From the NCBI GenBank assembly GCA_012862575.1, contig BLSF01000008.1, forward strand, positions 310,001-374,000: a stretch of DNA of 64,000 nt, written 5' to 3'. The translations under genes were made by a program, and so were the position numbers. The stretch comes from Parietichytrium sp. I65-24A (taxonomy: Eukaryota; Sar; Bigyra; Thraustochytrida; Thraustochytriidae). The notes beneath the pieces are model-generated. The model was not told where the DNA came from and searched no databases. It saw only the letters and a list, made by a program, of their open reading frames with translations. Shown here one piece after another: positions 29,201-37,200 of the stretch. Each line of letters opens with the position of its first letter. Position 1 is the first letter of the stretch.

Positions 29201-31571
29201 ATGAGGTATTGTCAATCTGATGAACAAGCTTTGGGGTCTCAGGCACCACAGCAAGCTTGATTTCGCCAGCACATTTCTCCTTTAATAAAAGCGGAAACCA
29301 CTTCCCATTTGAGTGAGGCCCCGGAATTTGAGAATGCATACCGAAAGGTACCGAGACACTTCCAAGGCATTCTGTGCCGCAGTAAACAGTAAATGTATAG
29401 AGCACAGACTCACCAGCCGCAGCGCGGTCGGGAAAGGCGATGATCTCATTCCATCTTGGATTTGTTGGCCCTCCTTTTGGCGTGCTTTTAGTAACAAAGC
29501 TTCTCCCGTCCTGGGAATGCTGCTGTACTAATGTGGTGAGTTTCTCGTTTCCACAAAATCGGAGGTTCCGTGCTTCTATCACTTCGAATTTTCGTTCCTT
29601 TTCCGCACCGTCCGGTGAGAGAGGAGGGAGCCTACGCACTGGGGCACTGACAAGTTGGTTTAAGCCGCCTTGCTTTGCCCAGAGGTCAAAATCCATCGCA
29701 TCCTTGACAATCTGAAGCCTAATACTCACGTGAGCTTTTCCCAAAGGAATTTGAAAATTATGCGAAGATAGCGATCCCAAGGCATCTGCGTCTAACGGTC
29801 GAAAGAAATTATCTAAGTGCAAGGTGACGATACTCAGAGAGACATTTCTTTGCGATCTTGCCTCCAACCTTAAAAAGCAGAACGCCGGATCAAGGGCATC
29901 ATAGTCTTTGCACTTTAGCGCAAGTATTTGGTCGACAAATTCGTTCTGCTGAACTACACTTTGTGTTCGCGAGGCGCACAGAGAGCGGGTTCCCGCTCCT
30001 GTTTTCTTCGCGTCACCTACACAGATTATTTCTGCAAATATGTACATTCCATTTTGATCCACAATTGTCTCTGCGCTGGATATATAGAGATACAACCTTG
30101 GCCACTCAGGCGGCTTGGCTTCAGCCTCCTGAGCGCTTCCAGGATTCCAATTCAGCATGGCTTCGCCATTGTACCCGTCCTCACGGACACCAGTGTAGCT
30201 CGCGCACTCAACTGCCTGCAAAGGCTCCCACCTCTGCTGTTTCGAGGACAATGGCCCAAAGGTAGCCTTAAGGAGACTAGACCGCAGACCCGAAGCTGCC
30301 CCTGCTAGCTCGAGCGTTATAAAGTCGGTCTGTAAATTCTGGGACACAAGTGCGAGCTCGCCAAGATCAAGATTTGCGTCTGCATCATTTGTACATCTCC
30401 ACAAAGTAGACGGATAGAGCTGTGAAGAATTCATCAAGTTGGTTGATATACAGATGTTCCTGGACCCCCATTTGAGGTGCACTCCAGTGCCTTGAGCCCC
30501 GGGTTGAAGAGATTTTGGCAGATTCCGCAAGCTTAGCTTGGACAGCTGTAATGGCTGCGAGGGTTGGGGAGATTGTGCGGCTCCAGACACTATAGCACCC
30601 TTCCCTTCGGGCGCAAACTCGAGATCAAGTTTTAGTGTCAATACACACAGCTTAGGAAATCTCATTTGCACCATTTGGTTTTTGGATGGAATCGGCAATA
30701 GACTCGCGCTCTTGCGCTTCTCAGAGAGCGACACTGCGATCTCGATCGGCTCGGTCGCTGGGCTCCAGCCAGGAATCCGAAGCACCTCGTTCCAGCGCGC
30801 AACTGCGCCATCCACATGCGCGTCGCCGGTATGGGCCTCTGTCTTATCCTTCTGCGCCGTCTGCATCTTTGGCCACTTTGCAGACACCTTTGCCCCGCGC
30901 AATTGCGATTGCAATTGCACCTGCTCCGACTCCCGATCGACCTCCGCAGACACAACATTCAGCAACCACACTCCACGCACCCGCTCTGCATCCGCCGTTC
31001 CCCAACCTCCTTTCTCGTCATGAGCTTCTGCCACCTCATGCGCTTCACCCAATTCATCGACTCCCGCAATCTCTCCATCATCTTCACGGCCCGAGCCGCC
31101 CTCCATGTGGACGATGAGTGTGCAGTGCCCCTGCACTTCCCTGTTGCCTCCCAGCAACGGCACTTGCCTCTCTTCCGACCGCTGGCCGCCGTGCGTGTCC
31201 ATTCTCTTCGCCTGTGCTCGCGAGAGAACGTCGCTCAGCGGCACTGCGCCGCGCACGGTTCCATCTGTTCCTTCCGTTCCTTCCGTCCCATCTGTTTTTC
31301 TTCGCCGCGTCCTTCTCTGCCGGGGCGTCGCTTGCTCAGTCCTCTCAGTCCTCTCAGTGCCGTCGCTTCTGTGGCTTCTGTCGCCCGTGTCGCTCGCCTT
31401 GTCGCGCTCTGCCGCGGTCCGAGCGCTGTCCGAGTGCACCACCACCCACACATCTGCCACTTGAGTGGCGCGGAGGCGCATCCATCCCCGCGCGTCTCTG
31501 CCGCGCCACACGCTCTCAGGCAGCACGCGCACGTGCGCGCCGCCGGAGGTTTCCACGCGCACGCGGACCAT
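17271..31571 (-). CDS. Giant calcium-linked scaffold: C2, EF-hand, ankyrin and IQ modules
   Basis: A single 14.3-kb exon encoding 4,766 residues, ATG at 31571. An early low-complexity segment has TEGTEGTDGT-type repeats (about 50-110). C2-like folds occur near 660-775 and 2765-2905. One C2 at about 1467-1580 retains all calcium-ligand Asp positions (AADSKG, SSDPYC, FDRDK, RDTSLG). Six canonical EF-hand loops are visible (about 1317, 3130, 3379, 3414, 4527, 4564; e.g. DMDNDGVVDADE, DQNGNGKIDVRE). An ankyrin pair lies near 2965-3025, and a run of IQ motifs (IQxxGRxFLxR, VQARARGFLIR) near 3575-3705 should bind calmodulin-like light chains. The C-terminus is acidic and Ser-rich. No enzyme domain was recognised. 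It resembles membrane- or cytoskeleton-tethering calcium scaffolds, but I know no close match; the role is inference. Confidence 0.85.
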   Translation of the reverse strand: MVRVRVETSGGAHVRVLPESVWRGRDARGWMRLRATQVADVWVVVHSDSARTAAERDKASDTGDRSHRSDGTERTERTEQATPRQRRTRRRKTDGTEGTEGTDGTVRGAVPLSDVLSRAQAKRMDTHGGQRSEERQVPLLGGNREVQGHCTLIVHMEGGSGREDDGEIAGVDELGEAHEVAEAHDEKGGWGTADAERVRGVWLLNVVSAEVDRESEQVQLQSQLRGAKVSAKWPKMQTAQKDKTEAHTGDAHVDGAVARWNEVLRIPGWSPATEPIEIAVSLSEKRKSASLLPIPSKNQMVQMRFPKLCVLTLKLDLEFAPEGKGAIVSGAAQSPQPSQPLQLSKLSLRNLPKSLQPGAQGTGVHLKWGSRNICISTNLMNSSQLYPSTLWRCTNDADANLDLGELALVSQNLQTDFITLELAGAASGLRSSLLKATFGPLSSKQQRWEPLQAVECASYTGVREDGYNGEAMLNWNPGSAQEAEAKPPEWPRLYLYISSAETIVDQNGMYIFAEIICVGDAKKTGAGTRSLCASRTQSVVQQNEFVDQILALKCKDYDALDPAFCFLRLEARSQRNVSLSIVTLHLDNFFRPLDADALGSLSSHNFQIPLGKAHVSIRLQIVKDAMDFDLWAKQGGLNQLVSAPVRRLPPLSPDGAEKERKFEVIEARNLRFCGNEKLTTLVQQHSQDGRSFVTKSTPKGGPTNPRWNEIIAFPDRAAAGESVLYTFTVYCGTECLGSVSVPFGMHSQIPGPHSNGKWFPLLLKEKCAGEIKLAVVPETPKLVHQIDNTSSAEGEENQSVASPSEEVRESLYLFVTVMRVFAPAAAKNNVDAVVKIRSNSTWYMTQQFELSGPMPAYVCRELGPFRFASHTEQSFDYSLECEGKSSDGSFSAQGHVDAQNVELNRTETLVERLDTDKGFLELLVRVSRSPACLQRQELMASHHTIAEEPSRDVLAKEIPTRFIDVIIPLTIPDDKVYLCEAILVLSNGDEVLMRPKIEKVLTAFDQRAFALVGAFYNNGVNDEVLHSKALLLKFQFHHKLRGIEYRESFFDTFPTESEIQGEYRLVDRNQEKESEQDDFPLARVVKIFLEPSTTMVSPMYDAQVIQAEGAAEQTEYSVRLTLVHAAGSWADEVCQTRVVSGRPTIFWGESFVFRQRCHYLPLGFLVRVVGCSQNCGDRNIVAYKFISLVDLARDERDGGKPFWVDFTSDSSADRLKGASNCFRVQLALRKGKQERQTAKQYPKLLGSEQTRKSSLLNRFEGFSAAFSRYDLEHTGEIPTSVVGQLVSEQLAFLFPKHVADEAQLAKEIMLLDEDGNGSVTLVEFIHWIERKTKESLAISPARNVQGISGAEISSAGPANTSSMEASELIIAIKDCQTSFEGPARLFVRFDSGEKHATEAAKAPDMEWKEPQALRFKQANFRTEKCQFALVECKSGRRIAWSEPYSFEEREVPTEMPSKNINVGLRGRPKVVTARIIRAEGLRAADSKGIFHRVATSSDPYCKIYIGKQTLKTKVIRKSLDPEWNEKFGIDLDQDDDVECDSNGNVTLRFEVFDRDKIAFRDTSLGSCSTQVGSHAREEYLQLHGQEASGRILVRTEISDYEEGSVTFDWLERLAGEQGGLTIESLEQRIQNRAAMVQFALSCSEESAKLAQQVRLIQNATLESFTRKSNPNDRVWSSQTLKQFEGRLNVIERRTEAILECEPNARIGLFNECLRDCTTLYSDIQQTCQELVEKKVQDIYKQIHYEDTFNSQSYDELLQISGRTAIALRQLREDHDTNSSEGDKLLLKHPESYTRFSAKSGSSAEKESLEKVLLRLAHAEKSTLRARVLSIQALVGVDFQELQNRARSGQINDEDKGVYGLLQPYLAREGCWQEGSLTLDAATELKAELQKWKDGLKTLENLRIAESATMKERSDSLRTAISEMNDPESLLAKYAAESMPKLCSTDPADMQFAKFITGAWQVSAKQAAQALLLSVLSFRRMQRAQQKCLSRRCTAVLDVLEECAVPGIEKYVNYAKQVHSESETANQVDATAGSDILRPISPEEIAVLASLGAIDTKYITPFEVFQRFLLKGSLQDDLSPNKVCRAIAQRLLYDENKRVLDQALNERLKLHPESGIKFRDSDLRRKFVLGGMADAPGSRRHDPASISEEARKVAARIIKQEFLDLEQVFALGGRFLITLLDVSNFASSEGCHEFLKASARFKVEARLCSVQDTNSVQGAFGSAEQRLHSNRAIPLELKTQGLQNIHSQKLEIKLVPDVLASDGTLHTFNITLNAEEFVRKVGIDVKSWFNTVPTILAPKYQGYFEVQVADFHFPSSENEVYYLFANEVTSHSPKSPPIVLRRSAKRSQCVRVYYSGQDPRQAYWKNHQSAFAQEPLKISLQICRDKEGAKQAFKPTLIEADPAAYSDWKKLDLQWPTYEDKEDVVSASAQVRFVEDSEAYLLDVKTSAATKIGSVFRGYRRRKLCRSYGKISFGVVASNIIGALGQPTSSLSSRLRVFHGADLLCSSNVARRAGECPRWSNLEVILPVEPKHERVRFVLEEAELEPQALVSPIIATVEVDKNEFLESSLSTDSQKTVALQMSSGLRFMQAKELKLEVLKVRGNFDDGKLAIRPHLNSITTAQLNKKQSAFKNASKGIVEWNEAFSLSGVSSRIGPHDAIRLDVIKPQEGSEQCTVVQSFHVDLLESFASSPARVARWHRSEDGNGISIFLRISVSSKEHAEHLPFPALELINPRLDSDPGSEKAQFSSTREGESQPEKPLAEILDPGSLSITIVEARDLSREPFCPQVMATLLPWGSSNQLCRGLTQKCWSDGKHAKWTKSDSNRLELMFPGCSMESAGTAHLIVEVLYDGGAVFSHARIPISDLHSKTHGSMWVDMIAPNDGTHVVGKLRLRSVFTVAQGAASSSFVSPRVFLSIMFDPDLTRLDERQGLECKGSDDEARENANSTINSLFEATRKGDATQVEMILGQHPDLLQSLNGPTRRTLLHTAVIANQVNVVRLLVERGADPAAVDSSGRKARDYAKRIDILQALGRLASHSVIVNRFTQVKGLEELFKHLTARAEEELGGLGGETGALTLQDDALSRVSSESSIANARFPVSEYQNFKVSLFAMIHELARRSSASEVFHLFDMDNDGVVDADEFEGSMRVVLDIKEDALDSRLEPVRRIAEELCTGSRRDCNLPRFVSFFKLATRSRRASLEDKRLREYLAELEFPVGINLDELWRADEKVRELAKEDFRAFENAFAYLDVAEVADFEQTMKCFVDAFDRNPGHFESAFATVLTKEGFVEMVLSLCEVESRSARVKSRILERFGIPEKTSLLQEAWAFVKPVISNRGAASQEQIDKANDKLLQLVVDLLCEDHESAHDINAVSKRLFELLDLNRDGTIDRFEFHSCMRELGVHDISVINQLFDVFDVDSDGTASVEEFVKHIDAFIFRKRAALHQVLETLRGAKGIEEAESGGIKTSLQLRGRLEKLRQASQNHQSVGPGRFTKNENRFETVLDVHWVALWTPAQQSGFIESQICAYDEFQHVLVSKDHGAIRIGFDVVHQVWGDSPFATSRREKQALARVQHQVNAIEMLKDRSARKMQKLFKDNLAYRQANVVVEEKRRVRAHEAKKHHSAIAIQTTGRQFLARKIYRRLRLIQKRQEEQRALQNTASQTIQARARGYIVRSQLLERRFAQRSSAATKVQARARGFLIRSADLRAEKQEREAIFSSLRNPLRKGFTAHLAIDAPRFSPQVVHVKLILNPFTLETISNVNLASPRSPGQLAKHAVYAVEYSGSSGADHREIEDQCKAVRNLLVNYGIVSPERDLSIDILRYGRGDSTNRSLDIFDGLRTCLESNQADIVSACALDIAKAVNSIHSMHDTSVIERQVLELIKISDSPNRTDFASLQRQYLQQDLAFDRSSASTQSIRSGLQKVRYVQVNRVQSYAWAQIGAQTSRRVHSRTLQLSMFQGQNAADHRDPILAVIHPFALLCAEIDIYSLCVACLGESLRVQKIDQDRAILTAETALYKFHMTVRLTFAKSKQTTVQNSAVPSRKLSKRAVFETVFVTAKGMEESDSHVLKIDFWNVRVAEIAELEKVAWLPPVNAKVFSERVYALDTHSIFKKQAEGSKSENDLSQNYQRVLWLGKIRGATGEDEVLQVDAWRLELLENGILLRLSVKEGPLGWFTLEQCRNIIRIELRVDDDSAETFETVCGTLSPFDESPRILTGILGHLRNCVKDIGGAKRAYSKHAAGHISTAEDLYEMFANRYGISEFLQEEVDDENELRGIFWRFVNLFPMPLDLATWESVVNPPRFDVFGWVKELLRDKEGSLIFLRAKFRVLDPVPHTGLLSKAKLIEILAKYLEDEGIEPEILDRIDWSPFMASNKAGDEESVDEDELGPLPTRQGVPECDVTGPDTVEELVTYNKFLRAVKADEVPLDTPRLTGRKADEEARPAKRMVSEEKSEAIDQSSYQGEAPSHEYLLEKLVDVEAEEDIWGAEFLRDPFLRRALAELRFVILQYSDAEGSGKFDVERAFRVFDQNGNGKIDVREFKGALQSLDIQQILPTDAILDRFVHALDNDGDGEINYREFLRLSAMKTNVPRELFKYQHKLQTIRWEIEIYVGDLNAWLKGTADRYRAFDNAIHVALVGWKDIAAQSIGFLQLDDYPLRLKRNVWGGKPWGRDLLWRKVTKNRRQFSEPKLKISKASLVSSSSSSSGRSEGLQSANNEDHDGEDWDGAMNEGSEIVSRALREDRSDLSDDGGNVAEESQTGDNDNSDSDESL

Positions 31572-31987
31572 GCTCTGTTATGCGCGCGCGTACCCCCCCA
31601 CCCCCCCGCGTACACACAGGTATTGGAGTACACTCCCCCTTTCAGCTGTGGGTTCCCGGTTCCCGGTTCCTGCTGAGGACAAGTGGGATTGGGGTGATTG
31701 GGGGAAGCCTGAGGGTTAGGCTCGAGGCTAAGAGCCGCTAGACCTGTCGGGTTGACCGTTACGGGTGCGTTCCGCAGATGCGTTCCGCAGATGCGTTCCG
31801 GAGAGGTGGCTACCTTCCAGTAGGCATCCTATAGGGTTTGTTTACTTACGCTACACATCGCTACTAGCTAGACTCGTTAAAAGAGTCCAAGTTGACTCGG
31901 GAGAGCGAAAGGGGCGAGCATGAAAGTGATGTAATGTTTGCATTCTTGTGTGGTGAGCGACCAAGACAAATGGTATAACAGAGTGCT
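31572..31987. promoter_or_regulatory. Upstream region of the giant gene
   Basis: 416 bp. A purine-pyrimidine alternating stretch and a C8-like run lie directly upstream of the ATG (31580-31612). A 13-bp unit is repeated three times at 31764-31802, carrying TGCGTTCCGC twice exactly and once with one change. A minus-strand GTAAGT at about 31843-31848 could be a leader-intron donor. The rest shows nothing recognisable and includes the 3' flank of the glycosyltransferase. Confidence 0.5.
31764..31802. repeat. Three 13-bp tandem units containing TGCGTTCCGC
   Basis: Three adjacent copies of (A/G)TGCGTTCCGCAG, the last with CGG for CGC. It sits about 200 bp upstream of the giant gene's ATG. The same 10-mer core recurs at 15103 and, inverted, at 33766. 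Confidence 0.85.
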
Positions 31988-33409
31988 TTAGCGGAGAGAA
32001 TTAAAATAGTCATGGATGAGAGCCGCTGCAGCTTTCTCGCCACGGCTTTCAGAGGCAAGCTTGCGTGACAGGTCTTGGCAATGCGTAATGATTATCGGTT
32101 GCAAACAGCTTTCGATGGCGGCGCGGAAGTTGAGAATGGTACAATCAGCTCGCGAGACCTCAACACCACAATGGTGAGCTGTCACAACGCTCGCCCAGAA
32201 CCGCTGGTCAGACCATTGCAGGACAGGTACGATGACGCTTGGAGTGCCTGCGAACAAGCCAGCCGCTGTCGTTCCTGCCCCTCCATGGTGAATGATGCAA
32301 TCACACAGGGGAAAAACAAGCTCATGAGGGACGCTCTCTCGAAGAAAAAATACAGATGAGGAGGTGTTACTGCTAATCTCCAATGTGGTGGCCACAATCG
32401 CACTCCACCCTGGAGAATCGCCCACAGTTTTAATTGCGGTTTCTATCAGGTCTTTCACGGATCTCATCGATCCAAATGAAACAAAAAGCACTTTTTTGCC
32501 CTTGCGCTGCTCGTCAGAAATGAAAGCTTTCACTTCTAGTGTTGACCAGTCTTCTTCTCCAGAAGCCACCCGCCAGTAACCAGTTAGCTTCACATTGTCA
32601 GGCCAGTCTTTGGGTCTGGCTACGACATTGGGAGAGTACGCGTGTAAGGCTAGCTGCTCTTGCACGTCCTTCAAGCTCTGAAGTGGGTCTGCTTTGCTGA
32701 GACCAAAGCTGCTTCTCAGTCGTTCGTCGCTTTTGGCGAGCCCAGTCCGCAAAGCGGCAAACACAATTTGAAGGCCTCGGTACGTGTACAATGATTTGTT
32801 GATCCAGCCTGTGGCTTTAGGCAGAACAGATTTTACCCAGCTAAAGCGCCGCAAGAACTCTACCGGAGGAAAGTCCGCCGTTGGAGTGTCTGAAGGTGAG
32901 AAGTGCGCGCACAAGCACGGAACTCCTCTCGCTTCCGCGATGTGCATTGCAATCGAGCGAGTTAGTGCAGTGCAGACGAGTAATGTGGCACCGTCGCTGG
33001 CATCCCACAGGCCTTGGCCCAAGCTCGGGTAGACATCATTCAATACTTGCAGCACCTGCGAAAACGACCCCCTTTTGAGATCAAATATTGCCTCAGGTTG
33101 ACGCACCTCATCAACGCCACAATTCCGGAAAGGGATCCCGTTTTCTGAGACGAACTTCTCATAGCAAAGTGGCGCAGATATGAAAACCTTGACTCCGCGC
33201 TCTAGCAGGGCGTTCGCAAGGGCCAGGCACGGCTGGATATCTCCTCTTGTACCGTAGGTGAGGATGCCCACGTGCAAAATTTCATCTTTGGCGCTTACCA
33301 CCCACCTCTGCCGCGCAGGAGGTACCTGCTTCTCCGTCTTTTGCAGTTTGGAAAGCGCCAATGCCAGGCAGCACGCCCCCAGTATCGCAAAGCAAAGTGC
33401 GATATACAT
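31988..33409 (-). CDS. GT-B glycosyltransferase (sterol/UDP-glucosyltransferase-like), membrane anchored
   Basis: A 473-residue protein. The first in-frame ATG, at 33409, puts a single hydrophobic segment (residues 1-19, a signal anchor) at the very N-terminus. The N-terminal GT28-type motif GTRGDIQPCLAL is near residue 56. The C-terminal donor site HHGGAGTTAAGLFAGTP...PVLQWSDQRFWA is near 383-415, with the HxGxGT and Asp-Gln pair that hold the UDP-sugar. This combination is typical of sterol 3-beta-glucosyltransferases (UGT80/ATG26) and bacterial MGT-like enzymes. PH/GRAM domains of ATG26 are absent. It likely glucosylates a sterol or lipid at the ER, with substrate unproven. It is divergent from the Pol I gene. 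Confidence 0.88.
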   Translation of the reverse strand: MYIALCFAILGACCLALALSKLQKTEKQVPPARQRWVVSAKDEILHVGILTYGTRGDIQPCLALANALLERGVKVFISAPLCYEKFVSENGIPFRNCGVDEVRQPEAIFDLKRGSFSQVLQVLNDVYPSLGQGLWDASDGATLLVCTALTRSIAMHIAEARGVPCLCAHFSPSDTPTADFPPVEFLRRFSWVKSVLPKATGWINKSLYTYRGLQIVFAALRTGLAKSDERLRSSFGLSKADPLQSLKDVQEQLALHAYSPNVVARPKDWPDNVKLTGYWRVASGEEDWSTLEVKAFISDEQRKGKKVLFVSFGSMRSVKDLIETAIKTVGDSPGWSAIVATTLEISSNTSSSVFFLRESVPHELVFPLCDCIIHHGGAGTTAAGLFAGTPSVIVPVLQWSDQRFWASVVTAHHCGVEVSRADCTILNFRAAIESCLQPIIITHCQDLSRKLASESRGEKAAAALIHDYFNSLR

Positions 33410-34246
33410 TGGTACCTTTCTCCCCGTAACTTCACATTCCACTCACGGGTCTAATGCGTCTCACGCGCTCACTTGGTGAGTCAAAGTCCACGCTGTTTCA
33501 ACTCTCGAGTATCCATAAGTTAGTATCCATGACCCTTCATCACGTCAGCATGATGTAGTACGTACACACTCAGTCACCCAGCCAACCCCGGTTCCTGTCA
33601 CGCGAACCTGCGGGTTCTTCCATCTTACCACATTATTAGCCATATTTCCGTCCGCAAGCCGATACCACACTGCCAATCAACCTCTTAACAGGGACCGTCA
33701 GCCGCCCTCCGTCATAATGCATAAACACCCAGCCAGGCGCTGCAGTAGTACTCTGTACCCATTCAGCGGAACGCAATTATCTGGCGCATCCGACAAAATC
33801 CATTGCATTTATTGCATTCATAGCATTATTGCATGATTGCATTTACAGCATTTTTGCATTGCAGAGAGTAGCGAGCGCAGTGAGAGTAGTGAGGGAGAGA
33901 GAGATGAGCACTGGTAAACTCACTTCCAGCCACCCATGTGCTACCCCGTGCCGCTAAGACCGCACCATGCGCGCGAGAGGACAGAGAGAGAGAGAGAGAG
34001 AGAGATTAGAGAGATAGACAAAACAGCCAACACAGCCCAAGTAGCCACCCACTCACACAGGAGAGCAGAGCAAGAGCAAGAGAGAGAAAGAGAGAGTGAG
34101 AGAGAGAGCGGTCTGTCGCGTAGGGAAGGTGGTTGGTTGGTAGCTGTGCAAAAGCAGCGATAAACGCGCCAAGTCGGGAAGAGGTTGAGGAGGTTGAGGA
34201 GGTAGAGGAGGTAGAGGAGGCGCGACGCAGTAGAGCGGTGGAGATA
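33410..34246. promoter_or_regulatory. Divergent promoter region, glycosyltransferase / Pol I subunit
   Basis: 837 bp. It contains TGCGTTCCGC on the minus strand (33766-33775), a run of TTGCAT-like units (about 33797-33863), GA microsatellites (33982-34004 and about 34077-34110) and GAGGTTGAG/GAGGTAGAG repeats (about 34175-34220) just before the Pol I ATG. The last repeats are in frame with the coding sequence but lack an ATG. Confidence 0.55.
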
Positions 34247-37200
34247 ATGGGCCGCACAAGTCGCGCGAGCGAGGCAGGGAGCAGCAGGAGCGGCAGGAGC
34301 GCACGCGCAGAGGATGTTGCGAACCGTCTGCCGCGGACGATGCCTTCTGGCACGAATGACCCTCTGCCGGACCTGGACAAGGCGAAGAACCTGTACGAGG
34401 TGTCAGCGCCGCACGTGGAGGCGTTCAACTACGCGATAGGAGACGGGCTCAAGTATGCCCTGAACGACATCCGGCCGAAGGGCATGCTCTTGCCAGGCGG
34501 CGTCAAGGTCAGAGTCTGGCTCGAGGAGGTGCGCCTGCACAAGCCGAGGAAAGGCGACCATGGCGGCCATGTTGACGCGCTCATGTATCCGGCAGAGTGC
34601 AGAGAGCGGGGGATTCACTACGGAGGCAGGATGACTGGAACCGTGTGCTTTGAAATAGGAGGCAAGGTGACCCGGATCTCGAAAATTTTGGGTGTGTTGC
34701 CGATTATGGTTCGATCCAAAATGTGCAATCTGGACAATGCCACACCACAGCAACTTATCAAGCTCAAGGAAGATGCCACGGAGTTCGGGGGATACTTCAT
34801 TTGCAACGGCAACGAACGTCTCATTCGCATGCTTCAGGTGCCAAGAAGGAACCACATCATGGCGTTGGAGCGCTCGTCATACCGCAAGCGTGGGCCAAAG
34901 TTTACGGAGAAGGCAGTTACCATGCGCTGTGTTGGGCCTGACCAAACAGGTTCTAGTGTAGTTATTCATTACATGCGTGACGGTACGGCAATGGTCCGAG
35001 TGTTGATTCGCAAGGCAGAGTATTTCGTTCCTGTCATGCTCTTATTGAAGGCTTTTCGGTCTCCAATGGCAACCGACAAGGAAATCTACACCAGCATTCT
35101 TCGCGGTGCCCATTTGGACGGAGATACATTTATCTCTGACAGAGTCGAGCTTGCGCTGCGCCAAATCGCCGACCTGCGGCTCTACACCAAGGACCAGTGC
35201 CTTGCGTACCTTGGATCTCAGTTCCGTGGAATCATTGATGACATTGCTGAGTATCACACCAATATTGAGGCCGGCCAAATTTTCCTGGAAAAGTACTTTT
35301 TCATTCACTTGAATAACTCCACCACCGACGAGATTTGCCCTGGAGAGCGGGATGGCATCAAGATCGCCGGGGGTCTTTCGGACGACCAAATTGGGTTAGA
35401 AAAGTTTAATCTGTTGATCGAGATGCTCCGCAAATTGTACGCATTCGTCAACGGCCAGATTGATGCCGACAATCCGGATGCATTATCAAACCACGAACTG
35501 TTGTTGGGCGGACATGTCTATTTGTCGATTTTAAAGGAGCGGTTGAGCATGTTTCTCGTGGGAGTGCGCGCTTTCTTGCGCAAAGAATATTTTGCGGCCA
35601 AGTCGGACTCATCGCGCAGCGACATCTTGAGCGGGGATCTCAAGCATCTTCGCAGAGCAATTGACTACCAGGCGGACCTGGGCAAGAAGATATTCTTCTT
35701 TTTGGCAACTGGCAATCTGTTCAGCGAGAGTGGGCTGGATCTTATGCAAGTTTCTGGCTACACCATCATCGCTGAAAAACTGAATCGATACCGTTATTTG
35801 TCCCATTTCCGATCCGTGCACCGTGGCCAATTTTTCACCACGATGAAAACCACCGCTGTCCGGAAGCTTTTGCCTGACGGGTGGGGTTTCATGTGCCCTG
35901 TGCACACTCCCGATGGATCCCCGTGCGGTCTTTTGAATCATCTTGCTGCGTTGGCAACCATCGTTACCTCTCAGCCACGAAACTTAAACTCCCTCGGGGG
36001 GTACAGCGAAAGCGCTATCGCAGCGGTAAACAGCGGAAGCGACCCAAGCGTCATTAAACACAAGAGGAAGAAGAGCAGGTCCATCGTCAGTGGATCTTCT
36101 GCAGGGAGCACTTCAATCGCCCCATCGCTTGTGATGGAGTCGTCCGGAACCACCTTGTCTCCTCTGGCAAATCTGATCAGGAGCCTTACTGAGTGGGGCG
36201 TGATTCCTTGTGGCCCTCGTTCCAATGGCTTGATCGCTCCATACCACTTTCTACCCGTGATGATTGATGGTAGAGTGATCGGGTATTGCAGTGAAAAAGT
36301 GCTCGCCAACGACGTGGTTCCCCGTTTGCGGCGTATGAAGGCAACGAGCTTGCGAATGGAAGCGGAGGAACTCAAAAAGAACAACACCAATTTCTTCCCC
36401 ACCGCGGGAACTTTGAAGAAATTCTCAGTCGACGCGCATGCATTCCTCACTACAACCCTCGAGATCTGCTTCGCCCCGACCTCCGAACGCGGAGGCGCGT
36501 ACCCAGGACTCTTTCTTTTCAGCAGTCCTGGACGTCTGATCCGACCAGTTGTGCACCTCGAGACAGGTCTTGTGGAGCTTACCGGAGTTATGGGCCAGCT
36601 GTTTACGGAGGTGGCAGTGCGCCCCGAGGAGGTGCGTGTCGGAGTTGACTCACACTGTGAGCTCTGGCCCACCGCAATGCTCAGTCTCATCGCATCCCTC
36701 ACCCCGTTCAGCGACTTCAACCAGAGTCCCAGAAACATGTACCAGTGCCAGATGGGTAAGCAAACGATGGGATCCCCGCTCCATAACTATAGGTTCAGAG
36801 CGGACAATAAGCTCTACAGAATTCAGAACCCGCAAGCCCCAATCGTGCAGACCGTTGCTCAAAGCGTGTACAGCATGGACGAGTATCCGAACGGCACAAA
36901 TGCTGTCGTAGCGGTCATCTCTTACACCGGCTATGATATGGAGGACGCTATGATTATCAACAAATCTGCGTACGAGCGCGGGTTCGGCCACGGTAGCGTG
37001 TACAAAACAAAAATCCTGGACCTTAGCGATAGGTCAGGCAGCGAAAAGGTCTTCTCAAACATTTATCCTGACAATCACATCAAAAAGGGGCTCAAAATCG
37101 TCGACTGTCTTGATCTCGACGGTCTCCCTTTCGTCGGTGAGTACCTGACCGAAGGCACTCCTCTGGCTTGCAGTGTGTCTCTGGACACTGGCGCTATTCA

